64,000 bases of DNA, from assembly GCF_004365875.1 (NCBI RefSeq), contig NZ_SODF01000001.1, forward strand, positions 2,418,001 to 2,482,000. The letters are read 5' to 3'. The notes beneath the pieces are model-generated. The model ran no database searches and was not told the origin of the DNA. It saw only the letters and a list, made by a program, of their open reading frames with translations. This DNA comes from Kribbella kalugense. Lineage in GTDB: Bacteria > Actinomycetota > Actinomycetes > Propionibacteriales > Kribbellaceae. The translations under genes were made by a program, and so were the position numbers. The first letter of the stretch is position 1. Each line of letters opens with the position of its first letter. Positions 52,146 through 60,604 of this stretch are shown piece by piece.

Positions 52146-53413
52146 GTGCTTCTCACCTCGGGCCGGACCGGCTCGGAATCCACCGCGGACTCGAGCTGCT
52201 TGCGCTCCCGGATGCCGACCCGCAGCGTAAGCCACCAGACGAACGTCGCCGAGAACGTCGCGCACGCGGCCCCCCAGGCCGAACCGCGCGCACCGTCGAG
52301 TGCGCCACCGACCACGCCGCCGACCAGGTAGAAGGCGGAGGCACAGAGCTGCGCCTTCAGGCTGCGGCGGGCGATACCGAGTGCGCGCAGGCCGGCCGCG
52401 GCCCCGGTGTTGAAGCCCGCGCTGGCCACCGACAAAGTTGCCGGCAGCACCAATACCGACGCCGGCAGCCAGACCTCGCCGAGGAGCGCGTGACCCCACG
52501 AGTCCGGCAGCGCGAAGATCAGGAGCAGACCCCAGGCCAACGCGGCCACCGCCTGCGCGCCGCCGAGCAGCAGGCAGAACACCGGCAGTGCCCGGACCGA
52601 ACGACGCAGTACCCGAGCTGCCTCCGGCACCGCGACCAGGCCGATGCCGGAGAGCACGATGAAGAACGGTCCCAGCAGCATCTCCGCGCCGCGCACCGTA
52701 CCCACGGCCGCGACGCCGGCAAACGCACCCAGGCCGTACATGCGGAGCTGGTACGCGCCGCTGAGCGTGACGTTCTCGGTCAGGTAGCGAAGGCTGAGAT
52801 CCCGGTGCTCGGACAGCCAGCGGCGGGCCAGTGCCGGTCGCGGCAGGATGCCTGCCTGCAGCCCGCTCACGAGCGCCGCGAAGATCCCGGCCGCACCCCA
52901 GGCCAGCACGAACCTGGTCACAGTTGCGTGCTGCGAAGCCAGGTACAGCAGCGGGATCAGCCCGAGCGCCCAGGTGATGTCACTGAGGAAAGCCTTGCCG
53001 CCCTGTCCGGACGCGAAGAAGGCGAACCGCCAGCTGTCCTGCAGCATCAGGCCGGGCAACACGATGCCCAGGGCAATGAATGCCTGGCCGGCGTGCCCGC
53101 CGAGCAGCAGCCCGACCGTCGCGCAGACCGCGCCGAGGCCGAGACCGACCACGATCGCCATCCCGGACGACTTCGCGACCGCTGTCCGCCACACCGACCT
53201 GTCCAGGCCGCTGAACCGGACCGCCAACGGATCGGTGGCCAGGCCGCGAGAGATGTTCAGCACCACGCCGTACGTCACCCAGGCCAGGCTGAACGCGCCG
53301 AACTGCAGCGCGCCCAGCTGCCGGGCGACGACGATGCCCACCAGGAAGCTGACCAGGCTGGTGACAGCCTGGTCGGCGAGTCCCCAGGTGAGGCGGCGTA
53401 GAACAGCTGTCAT
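52142..53413 (-). CDS. Wzx-like polysaccharide flippase 2
   Basis: 423 residues with about a dozen hydrophobic segments. N-terminal RLTWGLADQAVTSLVSFLVGIVVARQLG and NISRGLATDPLAVRFSGLDRSVWRTAV parallel the flippase encoded at 40805, as do the central VAVPEAARVLRRS and the DSWRFAFFASGQG segment. This makes the two clear paralogues. It is placed within the 13-gene operon between the methyltransferase and GT2 genes. The C-terminal tail is longer and charged. It may export a different lipid-linked unit from that of flippase 1. Confidence 0.87.
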   Translation of the reverse strand: MTAVLRRLTWGLADQAVTSLVSFLVGIVVARQLGALQFGAFSLAWVTYGVVLNISRGLATDPLAVRFSGLDRSVWRTAVAKSSGMAIVVGLGLGAVCATVGLLLGGHAGQAFIALGIVLPGLMLQDSWRFAFFASGQGGKAFLSDITWALGLIPLLYLASQHATVTRFVLAWGAAGIFAALVSGLQAGILPRPALARRWLSEHRDLSLRYLTENVTLSGAYQLRMYGLGAFAGVAAVGTVRGAEMLLGPFFIVLSGIGLVAVPEAARVLRRSVRALPVFCLLLGGAQAVAALAWGLLLIFALPDSWGHALLGEVWLPASVLVLPATLSVASAGFNTGAAAGLRALGIARRSLKAQLCASAFYLVGGVVGGALDGARGSAWGAACATFSATFVWWLTLRVGIRERKQLESAVDSEPVRPEVRST

Positions 53414-53420
53414 GGTTGGC

Positions 53421-54155
53421 TCACAGACCGCTTCGCTGCACGGCCGGCAGGTCCTGGAGGCGCCAGAGTCCGAGCCGGTTCGGGTCGACCTCGCCGCCGT
53501 CGGGGAAGTGCTCGATCGGCTCGGGGAAGTTGAACGGCGGGAGCAGCATGTTCAGCTGCCGCCAGTTCCGGCCGGTGAACTGGTTGTGGTTGCGCTCGAC
53601 GTTCGGGTAGTCGTTGATCACCAGCCACTCCGCGCCGGTGGCCCGGAAGTTCGCCAGGATGTCGGCGGCGTCCTGGAAGGAGACATGCACGAGGCAGTCC
53701 CGGCACAGGACCAGGTCGACGTTCGGCAGCTTGTCCTTGGTCAGGTCGCGGACGGCGAACTCGCGCTGCTCGTCGCCGTACTCCTGCCGGTTCTTCTCGA
53801 TCACGCTCGCGACGATGTCGACACCGTGGTACTTCTGCACCGGAAGCTCGATGTGGCGCATCCAGTTCAGGTCACCGCACGGCGCGTCGAGCATCGACGT
53901 GACGCCGAGCCGGGTCAGGATCTCCGGCAGGCGTTCGCGGATGTCGACGGTTGCGCGCAGCTCCGACCCGGTGCCGGACCCGGACTCCTCGCTGTCCCAC
54001 CCCGAGGTCTCGTAGACCTGGGTGAACAGCGCCTCTCGCGAGGTCACCTTCCACCGCAGGTTGTGGACCGCTTTCATCCGAGCGGCCGGCCCACGAAGTA
54101 CGCGCTTGACCATATCCAGCCCTGAGTTGCGAAGGCTGCCTCCAGCAGATGTCAT
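53421..54155 (-). CDS. Class I SAM-dependent methyltransferase
   Basis: 244 residues. A basic N-terminal region is followed by the Rossmann core: MLDAPCGDLNWMRHI (motif I, near 90), YHGVDIVASVIEKNRQEYG (motif II), DLVLCRDCLVHVSFQDAADIL (motif IV) and WLVINDYPNVERNHNQFTGRNWRQLNML. The last segment, with paired Asn/His and Trp, resembles a group of methyltransferases in capsule loci. It methylates an unknown sugar hydroxyl or other group. It lies between the degenerate C-methyltransferase-like gene and flippase 2. Confidence 0.87.
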   Translation of the reverse strand: MTSAGGSLRNSGLDMVKRVLRGPAARMKAVHNLRWKVTSREALFTQVYETSGWDSEESGSGTGSELRATVDIRERLPEILTRLGVTSMLDAPCGDLNWMRHIELPVQKYHGVDIVASVIEKNRQEYGDEQREFAVRDLTKDKLPNVDLVLCRDCLVHVSFQDAADILANFRATGAEWLVINDYPNVERNHNQFTGRNWRQLNMLLPPFNFPEPIEHFPDGGEVDPNRLGLWRLQDLPAVQRSGL

Positions 54156-54174
54156 TCTGGTTCCTCTCCCCGCT

Positions 54175-55314
54175 TCAGCTGTCGTGTTGACGTCGAGTTC
54201 CTAGCTCGTGGGGCTCCGGCAGCGGGACCAGGTAGGTGGCGCCCCAGCCGCCGTCGGCTTCGAGTTGCGCGACGATCTCGTCGGCGATGTCCCAGGTGAG
54301 TACGAGGACGACGTCCGGCCGCGCGGCCTTCAGCTCCTCGATCGGCCGGATCGGCACCATGCCGGCACCGGGGATCCGGCGTCCGTGCTTACCGGGTGCG
54401 AGATCGACGGTGAACGGCAGCAGGTCCGTCGTCACGTCGCTCAGGTCCAGCAGCACCGGCGCCTTGGACGGAGCGCCGTACCCGATGACCGTGCGACCGG
54501 CGGCCTTGTGGCGGCTCAGCTCTTCGTGCAGCGCGCCGGCCGCATGCCGCGCGGCCTCCTGCAGGCTGCCGAGCTGAACCTCGTCCGCGATCCCGGCCGC
54601 TTCCTCGTCCTCCAGCACCACGTCGACCGACGCGTCCGGCTTGGCGTCCGCGGTGTGCCGCAGCATCACCATCAGGCTGCCGCCGAACATGTCGACCTGC
54701 TTCACCGACTCGACGGTCAGACCGTGCAGCGCGGCGACGTTCCGCAGCGCACGCAGCGAGACGTACGCCCAGTGGCCGTGCCGGATCGTGTCGAACTGGT
54801 TGCCGATGAACAACGGCAGCAGGTGGTGGAACTCCATCACCAGCAGGCCGCCCGGCGCGAGCCGTTCCGCCCGCAGCTCCAGCGAATCCCCGTACTGCGG
54901 CTCGTGCACGATGCCGTGTACGTCGACCACCAGGTCGGCCGTCTCGCCATCGCCGGCCAGCTTGCAGCCCGCGACGTACAGGTGGTCGAGCCAGGACCCG
55001 CCATGCGGACTGCCGAACTCGAACACCGTCCCGCTGCTCAGTTCCGGGTGATCGCTGAGGATCTCCTTGACTCCGGCCTCGGCATGCGCGCGGCTGGTCG
55101 CGGACTCGACGGCCAACGGCTCCTCGGCCATCTGCGCCTCGACCGGACCGAGCTGCACCAGCGTGCACTCCCGGCACAGCCAGAGCGCGAGCGGCCAGCG
55201 CGGATCGGGTCCGGGGCTGTCGGCCGGCGGGAAGTGGTCGGCACACGGCTGGTCGCCGAGGTCCACCACCGGTACGACGTTCTCCGCCGCGCATCCACGA
55301 CACCTGAAGCTCAC
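54175..55314 (-). CDS. Sugar C-methyltransferase-like protein with degenerate active site
   Basis: 379 residues from GTG 55314, whose GAGGGGG site lies just before it; ATG 55335 would overlap the upstream gene by seven bases. Architecture follows NDP-hexose C-methyltransferases: N-terminal zinc domain (CRGC, CREC), central SAM domain and C-terminal Rossmann domain (VIGYGAPSKAPVLLDL). But the SAM motif reads VFEFGSPHGGSWLDHL instead of the xGxNDGxL type, and the catalytic YHEH reads RHGH. These replacements contrast with the intact relative encoded at 56875. It is probably inactive as a methyltransferase or has a new role, such as partner or sugar-binding protein. Confidence 0.8.
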   Translation of the reverse strand: MSFRCRGCAAENVVPVVDLGDQPCADHFPPADSPGPDPRWPLALWLCRECTLVQLGPVEAQMAEEPLAVESATSRAHAEAGVKEILSDHPELSSGTVFEFGSPHGGSWLDHLYVAGCKLAGDGETADLVVDVHGIVHEPQYGDSLELRAERLAPGGLLVMEFHHLLPLFIGNQFDTIRHGHWAYVSLRALRNVAALHGLTVESVKQVDMFGGSLMVMLRHTADAKPDASVDVVLEDEEAAGIADEVQLGSLQEAARHAAGALHEELSRHKAAGRTVIGYGAPSKAPVLLDLSDVTTDLLPFTVDLAPGKHGRRIPGAGMVPIRPIEELKAARPDVVLVLTWDIADEIVAQLEADGGWGATYLVPLPEPHELGTRRQHDS

Positions 55315-55328
55315 TGCATCCCCCTCGG

Positions 55329-55979
55329 TCACCATGTCAGCGTGGCCTTGCCTGTCGTGAAGGCTTCGGCGTACTTCGCCCGGCACTCCATCCCGCGGAG
55401 CCGGGCCAGCCCGGCGAAGACCTCTTCGTCGAACCAGTCGTGCGGAACCTGGGACGGATAGGCCTTGTGCAGCAGCGCGACCTTGTCCCGCATCTGCTCC
55501 TCGGACAGTTCGACGTACAGCCACGGCCGGCCGATGTCGCCGTCCCACTTGGGGATCTCGTAGTGCAGCACCAGGTGGCTGCGCCACACCGTCGGCGCCA
55601 GTTCGGCGATCAGCCGGTGGTCCTGGTGCGCGTCGTTCTTGCTCGGGGCAAGCACCAGGTCGGGGCGGCGGCTGCTCCGAGCCGTTGCCTCGAGCAACTC
55701 CTTGGTCTCGTTCCAGTACGACGGCAGCCGGCCGTCGGGCAGCTCGGCACAGGTGACCGTCACCTCGCACTCGGGCAGGAACAGTTCCGCCGCGCGGCGG
55801 GCCTCCTCGAGGCGGAGCGGCGTACCGGTCGCGATCACGAACTCGGCGGTCAGCTCCGGCACCGACTCGGCCAGCTTCAGCAGCGTGCCGCCGCAGCCGA
55901 TCTCGATGTCGTCCGGATGGGCGCCGAGGGCAACCAGATGGACCGGCCCGTCGATCAGGCCGAGCTGGAACGGAAGCAT
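55329..55979 (-). CDS. PIG-L/LmbE-family deacetylase
   Basis: 216 residues; ATG 55979 overlaps the nucleotidyltransferase stop (TGATG). Zinc-binding motif HLVALGAHPDDIEIGCGGTLLKLAE near 14-38 and the distal DAHQDHRLIAE. The family removes N-acetyl groups from GlcNAc derivatives (MshB, PIG-L) or acts on other N-acyl sugars. In this operon a deacetylated amino sugar would then be available for methylation or amino-acid attachment. No other deacetylase is seen in the window. Confidence 0.9.
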   Translation of the reverse strand: MLPFQLGLIDGPVHLVALGAHPDDIEIGCGGTLLKLAESVPELTAEFVIATGTPLRLEEARRAAELFLPECEVTVTCAELPDGRLPSYWNETKELLEATARSSRRPDLVLAPSKNDAHQDHRLIAELAPTVWRSHLVLHYEIPKWDGDIGRPWLYVELSEEQMRDKVALLHKAYPSQVPHDWFDEEVFAGLARLRGMECRAKYAEAFTTGKATLTW

Positions 55980-56833
55980 CAGATCGCCACCACCACGGGC
56001 GCCTCGGCCAGCTGCTCGACCGACTTGTCCACGACCTGCGAATGGTGTTCGCGGGCCTCGTGCGACCACAGCGCCCACGGCTTCTTGCCGGACCGGTAGA
56101 GCTCCTCGAGCTGGCTGCGCTCCTTGAGGGTGTCCATCGGCGCCCAGAACCCGTGGTGCGGGATCGCCTCCAGCCGGCGCATCGCCGACAGCCGCGGGAA
56201 CGCGTCGCCGACCAGGTCCTCGCCCTCGTGCAGGACGTCGAAGATCTCCTTCTTCAGGACGAAGTACCCGCCGTTGATCCAGACGTTCAGGTCGGTGGCC
56301 GACCGCAGCCCGGTGACCCGGGCGTCGGGGCCGAACTCGACCACGTGGAAGGACGCCTGCGGCGGCACCGCGAGCAGGCTGGCGGTGATGTCGCTGGTCA
56401 GCACGTGATCGACGATCTTGTCCATCGGCGCGTCGGTCAGCACGTCGCCGTAGTTGGCCAGGAACGCGTCGTCGTCCTCCAGGTACGGCCGGACCCGGCG
56501 CAGCCGCTCACCGATGCTGGTGTCCATGCCGGTGTCGACGAAGGTGATCTTCCACTCGCTGATGTCGGAGTCGAGCAGCTCGATCTGCTGCCCGCCCTTC
56601 GACATCACGAAGTCGTTCGAGACCGTCTCCTCGTAGCGCAGGAAGTACTCCTTGACCGCGGCTCCCCCGAACCCCAGGCAGAGGATGAACTCGGTGTGGC
56701 CGAAGTGCGCGTAGTACCGCATGATGTGCCACAGGACCGGCCGGTCGCCGATCGTCATCATCGGTTTCGGTAAGGAGTCCATGCCGCTGCGCATCCGCAG
56801 CCCGAGCCCCCCACAGAAGATCACGACCTTCAT
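55979..56833 (-). CDS. Sugar-1-phosphate nucleotidyltransferase (glucose-1-phosphate cytidylyltransferase-like)
   Basis: 284 residues. VVIFCGGLGLRMRSGMDSLPKPMMTIGDRPVLWHIMRYYAHFG matches the RfbF group, where KPM and GxPxLWHIM are typical. The FLANYGDVLTDAPMD acidic motif and the VWINGGYFVLKKEIFDVL and ERSQLEELYRSGKKPWALW segments support this. It would make a CDP- (or UDP/dTDP-) hexose. No canonical CDP-glucose 4,6-dehydratase is adjacent, so the dehydrogenase/epimerase encoded at 58098 is the likely next enzyme. Start is ATG 56833 with an AGGAAA site. Confidence 0.9.
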   Translation of the reverse strand: MKVVIFCGGLGLRMRSGMDSLPKPMMTIGDRPVLWHIMRYYAHFGHTEFILCLGFGGAAVKEYFLRYEETVSNDFVMSKGGQQIELLDSDISEWKITFVDTGMDTSIGERLRRVRPYLEDDDAFLANYGDVLTDAPMDKIVDHVLTSDITASLLAVPPQASFHVVEFGPDARVTGLRSATDLNVWINGGYFVLKKEIFDVLHEGEDLVGDAFPRLSAMRRLEAIPHHGFWAPMDTLKERSQLEELYRSGKKPWALWSHEAREHHSQVVDKSVEQLAEAPVVVAI

Positions 56834-56874
56834 CTGACTTTCCTTCCCCCCACGCCTTTTTAGATCAAGCCTGT

Positions 56875-58098
56875 TCAGATCACTTCGAGTCGCGGGATGG
56901 GTACGACGAACTTCGCGCCCCACTCCCGTGCGTAGCCGAGCTGGTGGACGATCTCCGCACGCAGGTTCCACGGCAGGATCACGATGTAGTCGGGGCGCGT
57001 CTCGGCCAGGCGCTCCGGGGCGAAGATCGGGATGTGGGTTCCCGGCAGGAACATCCCGTGCTTGTGCGGGCTGCGGTCGACCGTGTACGGCAGCAGGTCC
57101 TCGCGGATGCCGCAGTGGTTGAGCAGCGTGTTGCCCTTACCGGGTGCGCCGTACCCCGCGACCGTCTTGCCGGCCCGGGCGGCCTGCACCAGGAAGGTGA
57201 CCAGGTCGGCCTTGATCGCGAACACGTCCTTGGCGAAGCCTTCGTGGCCCTCGACCGTGTGCAGGCCGGCGTCTTCCTCGTCCTTCAGGACCTTCACGAC
57301 CAGCTCGGTCGGCTCGCCCGCGGTCTCGATCGGCGTCGAGAACAGTCGCAGTGACCCGCCGTGGCTGGCCAGCTCCTCGACGTCGACGACCTTCAGGCCG
57401 GCCTTCTCCAGCGCCAGCGCGGCGGTCTTGAGGGTCAGGTACTGGTAGTGCTCGTGGTAGATCGTGTCGTACTGACGCCGCTCGATCAGCCGCAGCAGGT
57501 GCGGGAACTCCAGCGACACCAGGCCGTCGTCCTTCACCAGCGCCCGCAGGCCCTTGGCGAAGTCGACGATGTCCGGGACGTGCGCGAACACGTTGTTGCC
57601 GACGACAAGGTCAGCCTGGCCGTGCCGGGCCGCCGCGTCCTTGCCGGTCTCCTCGCCGAGGAAGTAGCTCTCGGTCCGGATGCCGTTCTCGTTCGCGATC
57701 TTGGCGATGTTCGCGGCCGGCTCGATGCCGAGCACCGGGATGCCGAGGGCGGTCGCGTGCTGCAGCAGGTAGCCGTCGTTGCTGGCGGCCTCGACGATCA
57801 GGCTGTCCGCGCCGAGGTCGAGGCGCTCCTGCATGTCGACGACGAACCGGCGAGCGTGCTCCACCCAGCTGGTCGAGTACGACGAGAAGTACAGGTAGTC
57901 GCTGAACACGTCGTCGGCGGCGACGTACGCCGGGAGCTGGACCAGCAGGCAGTTGTCGCAGATCCGGACGTGCAGCGGGTAGAACGTCTCACCGCTGTCG
58001 AGCTGGTCGGCCCGCAGGTAGCTCTCGCACGGCGGCGACATGCCGAGGTCGACAAACGTGCGCGTCAGCTCCGCGCCGCAGATCCGGCAGCTGTTCAT
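56875..58098 (-). CDS. NDP-hexose C-methyltransferase (class I SAM, zinc-binding)
   Basis: 407 residues. The N-terminal zinc module has CRICGAEL and ICDNCLLVQL. SAM-binding motif IVEAASNDGYLLQHATALG, NNVFAHVPDIVDFAKGL, the catalytic YDTIYHEHYQYLT (Tyr, Glu, His) and HGGSLRLF are all as in TylCIII/TcaB9-type sugar 3-C-methyltransferases, and a C-terminal Rossmann domain (VAGYGAPGKGNTLLN) is present. It would place a branching methyl on a 4-keto-6-deoxy sugar. ATG 58098 overlaps the upstream stop. Confidence 0.92.
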   Translation of the reverse strand: MNSCRICGAELTRTFVDLGMSPPCESYLRADQLDSGETFYPLHVRICDNCLLVQLPAYVAADDVFSDYLYFSSYSTSWVEHARRFVVDMQERLDLGADSLIVEAASNDGYLLQHATALGIPVLGIEPAANIAKIANENGIRTESYFLGEETGKDAAARHGQADLVVGNNVFAHVPDIVDFAKGLRALVKDDGLVSLEFPHLLRLIERRQYDTIYHEHYQYLTLKTAALALEKAGLKVVDVEELASHGGSLRLFSTPIETAGEPTELVVKVLKDEEDAGLHTVEGHEGFAKDVFAIKADLVTFLVQAARAGKTVAGYGAPGKGNTLLNHCGIREDLLPYTVDRSPHKHGMFLPGTHIPIFAPERLAETRPDYIVILPWNLRAEIVHQLGYAREWGAKFVVPIPRLEVI

Positions 58099-59159
58099 CA
58101 CTGCATCTCCTTCGGTCCTGGGAACTGCGCGTCGGTCTGCCGGCGCAGCTGGTCGTCGACCAGGCCCGCGCCGAGCAGTTGCTGGATCCGGCGCAGCCGG
58201 ACGAACTGGGCCGAGTTGAAGTCGTCGAGGGTGAGTCCGTGCCGCTGGTAGGCGCCGTACAGCTCGTCGACGCCCTTGCGGACCGTCCACTGCAGCTGCA
58301 GGTCCGGGAACGTCTCGTTGAGCTTGCTGAAATCGACCTTGTAGTTGCGCAGGTCGGGGCCGGCGCCGTCGGCGATCGACAGGGTCGACCCCGGCACGGC
58401 CTCACGGACCATCTCGGCGATGTCGCGGACCTGGACCACGTCCTCGGACCGGCCGACGTTGAACGCCTCGTCGTGGATGATCTCGCGGGGCGACTCGAGC
58501 ACCTTCAGGAACGCCCGGCTGATGTCCTCGATGTGGACCAGCGGGCGCCACGGCGTACCGTCGCTCTCCAGCCGGACCTGGCCCGACGTCAGCGCGATCG
58601 CGGTCAGGTTGTTGACGACGATGTCGAGCCGCAGCCGGGTCGAGGCGCCGTAGGCGGTCGCGTTCCGCAGGTACGTCGGGCTGAAGGTGTCGTCGGCGAG
58701 CTTGGAGAGCTCCTGCTCGGCGATCGCCTTCGTCTCGCCATACGGCGTGACCGGGAACATCTCGGCGTCCTCGGTGACCGCCTCCGACCCCGCGGCGCCG
58801 TACAGGCTGCAGGAGGACGCGAACAGGAACCGCTCGATGCCGGCGTCCTTGGCGGCGCGCGCAACGTTCAGCGTCCCGTCGAGGTTGACCGAATACGTGG
58901 CGTCACGGTTGAGATGCCCGAGCGGGTCGTTCGACAAGGCGGCCAGACAGACCACCGCGTCGTACCCCGCGAGCTCCCCCGCCGTGACGTCCCGCATGTC
59001 GCGCGGCACCCGGTCCCCGATCGGATCCGGCCCGCCCAGCAGGTCGCACCCCTCGTACAGCCCGGTGTCCAGCCCGTCCACCTGATGCCCGGCGGCACGC
59101 AGGAACGGCACCATCACGGCCCCGATGTACCCGCGATCCCCGGTGACCAGAACCCTCAT
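58098..59159 (-). CDS. NAD-dependent sugar-nucleotide epimerase/dehydratase
   Basis: 353 residues; ATG 59159 with GAGGGGA upstream. Extended SDR family: MRVLVTGDRGYIGAVMVPFL (GxxGxxG), CLAALSNDPLGHLN, FASSCSLYGAAG and the catalytic YGETKAIAEQ (Tyr-x3-Lys), then LRNATAYGASTRLRLDIVVNNL and RPLVHIEDISRAF. It is the first gene of the 13-gene operon; the 229-base gap up to the XRE gene carries the promoter. The TGDRGY variant and the C-terminal tail suggest a specialised enzyme for the branched sugar made with the adjacent C-methyltransferase and nucleotidyltransferase. Confidence 0.88.
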   Translation of the reverse strand: MRVLVTGDRGYIGAVMVPFLRAAGHQVDGLDTGLYEGCDLLGGPDPIGDRVPRDMRDVTAGELAGYDAVVCLAALSNDPLGHLNRDATYSVNLDGTLNVARAAKDAGIERFLFASSCSLYGAAGSEAVTEDAEMFPVTPYGETKAIAEQELSKLADDTFSPTYLRNATAYGASTRLRLDIVVNNLTAIALTSGQVRLESDGTPWRPLVHIEDISRAFLKVLESPREIIHDEAFNVGRSEDVVQVRDIAEMVREAVPGSTLSIADGAGPDLRNYKVDFSKLNETFPDLQLQWTVRKGVDELYGAYQRHGLTLDDFNSAQFVRLRRIQQLLGAGLVDDQLRRQTDAQFPGPKEMQ

Positions 59160-59388
59160 CCGTTTCCCCTCACCCCAGCAGTCCCCTGTCGCCCAATAAA
59201 GAACCACCGGACAAGCGCCTGATACATCGTTCTCGAATTCACCGGAGTCTGGTGGTGCCCAGTTGCCGTATGTCGTCTGCGACATACTGGGCGGACCGTA
59301 CGCACGCCCCTGCTACTGAAGGTGTTCCGGAAGACGCGAATGCGGGAAGAGGCAGAGGTCAAGCGGACCCGAGAGGAGAGATCGAGTA

Positions 59389-59730
59389 ATGCGCCACAGC
59401 CGTTGGAAGTCCGTGCGTGAGCGGAAGCTCGGCACAGACGCGATCGAGCCTGAGGACGTCGTACAGGCGCGTCGTGAGATCCGCCTTTCGATGGCCCTGG
59501 CTCGAGCTGTGTACGAACGGCGTGTCGAGCTCGGCCTCACCCAGACCCAGCTTGCCGAGCGTGCCGGCCTGACGCAGGCGAAGGTCTCCCGGATCGAAGG
59601 TTCGGACACCGTCCCCACCCTGCCGTTGCTCTCGAAGCTCGCGCACGCCTTGGACGCTTCGCTGAACATCGCACTCGACGACGACGAGACTCACGTCTCC
59701 TTCACCCCACACAAAACCGACGCCGCCTGA
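59389..59730 (+). CDS. XRE-family HTH transcriptional regulator (HigA-like), solitary
   Basis: 113 residues; ATG after AGAGGAGAGA. The XRE helix-turn-helix spans about 40-75: YERRVELGLTQTQLAERAGLTQAKVSRIE. The N-terminal segment (SVRERKLGTDAIEP) is typical of XRE antitoxins paired with HigB/RelE toxins, but no toxin gene is immediately before it; the 229-base gap upstream is too short for one. Divergent from the 13-gene operon, so it could regulate that operon. It may instead be an antitoxin left behind. Confidence 0.85.
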   Translation: MRHSRWKSVRERKLGTDAIEPEDVVQARREIRLSMALARAVYERRVELGLTQTQLAERAGLTQAKVSRIEGSDTVPTLPLLSKLAHALDASLNIALDDDETHVSFTPHKTDAA

Positions 59731-59754
59731 GGAGTACGTCGGGGGCTCAGCGGC

Positions 59755-59935
59755 GTCAGCGCTTCTCCGGTCCGTCGTCCTTCGGCAGGAGGTTCGGGGC
59801 TTTCGGCCCACTGGCCGAAAGCAGGATGACGCCCTCGGGCCGGGGCTGGTCGCCGGCGAAGAACACCTGCTCGGTCGAACCGTTGCGATACCGCTCCAGT
59901 AGATCGCCCAGGAGCCGTCCCCCGGATCCGCCCGG
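59755..59935 (-). pseudogene. Antitoxin-like remnant (Phd/YefM family), same frame as the toxin gene after its stop
   Basis: Reading on past the toxin stop in the same frame gives about 60 codons without an ATG: LLGDLLERYRNGSTEQVFF, then GDQPRPEGVI, then a divergent tail ending PKDDGPEKR. This matches residues of the intact antitoxin encoded at 60601 (SLGRILELYRGGATEPVFF, GDQPRPEGVVIS, end PKDGG). The N-terminus and the FEQWAEYE segment are missing. It is a degenerate partial duplicate, or a fused tail lost through a stop codon. Confidence 0.7.
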
Positions 59936-60604
59936 TCAGCGTTCCTTCGATTGGGATGTCCCCGGGCCGGGTGGTCGGTTGGCGTTCGCCTGCGGCGCAG
60001 CGGCCGGCTTCGGCGCGGTCCCGGCCGGCGGGCTGTCGCGGAGGATCTGCGCCTGCCTCAGCAGGTCACCGGGCACCGGAATCCGATGCGGCGTCGTCTG
60101 CACGCCCTCCCGCTGCGGCCCGATATCCGGACGCCCTCCGCCGGTCACCCCTTGCAGTTCCTGCGACGGCATACCCACCGTGCGTCCCAACCGCTTCCCT
60201 GCGATGTCCGCCGGATCGTTCGACCGATGCGCGAAGGCGATCGGCTGCCGGTAGGCCTGAGCGTTCGGATCCTGTACGACCCGATCACCCTGGATCACCG
60301 GCAGCGGAGCGAACTCCCGGTAGACCAACCGGTGCGACGGCCCTCGCTCGAACCCACCTGGAGTGAACTCCCGATCCACGGGAACCTTCAGCTCCGCGCA
60401 GTCGCGCAGGTCGTACGACCGCGGCCCGTAGCCGAGCTGCTTGCCCTGGTACTCGCCCTCACGCTCCTCGCGCAACGCCTTCAACGCAGTCATCGCTGCC
60501 TGGAACTCACGGCCGGAAGGGCTGTTCCGGTCCTGCTTCCACGCCGCGTGCAGCCGGTCCATGTCCCGGCTGAAATCAGGATGATGGATCAGGTGGTAGT
60601 TCAT
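59936..60604 (-). CDS. RelE/ParE-like toxin candidate with long disordered C-terminal tail
   Basis: 222 residues; the start overlaps the antitoxin stop (ATGA). The first 115 residues look like a RelE/ParE fold: YHLIHHPDFSRDMDRL, ALKALREEREGEY, then SYDLRDCAELKV and HRLVYREF, the usual RDxxxxRV...HRVxYR pairing with an insertion. The last 100 residues are rich in Pro, Gln, Gly and Ala without pattern. Such a tail is atypical of RelE toxins (usually 80-110 residues). It forms a pair with the Phd/YefM-like protein encoded upstream. Toxicity has to be shown. Confidence 0.6.
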   Translation of the reverse strand: MNYHLIHHPDFSRDMDRLHAAWKQDRNSPSGREFQAAMTALKALREEREGEYQGKQLGYGPRSYDLRDCAELKVPVDREFTPGGFERGPSHRLVYREFAPLPVIQGDRVVQDPNAQAYRQPIAFAHRSNDPADIAGKRLGRTVGMPSQELQGVTGGGRPDIGPQREGVQTTPHRIPVPGDLLRQAQILRDSPPAGTAPKPAAAPQANANRPPGPGTSQSKER

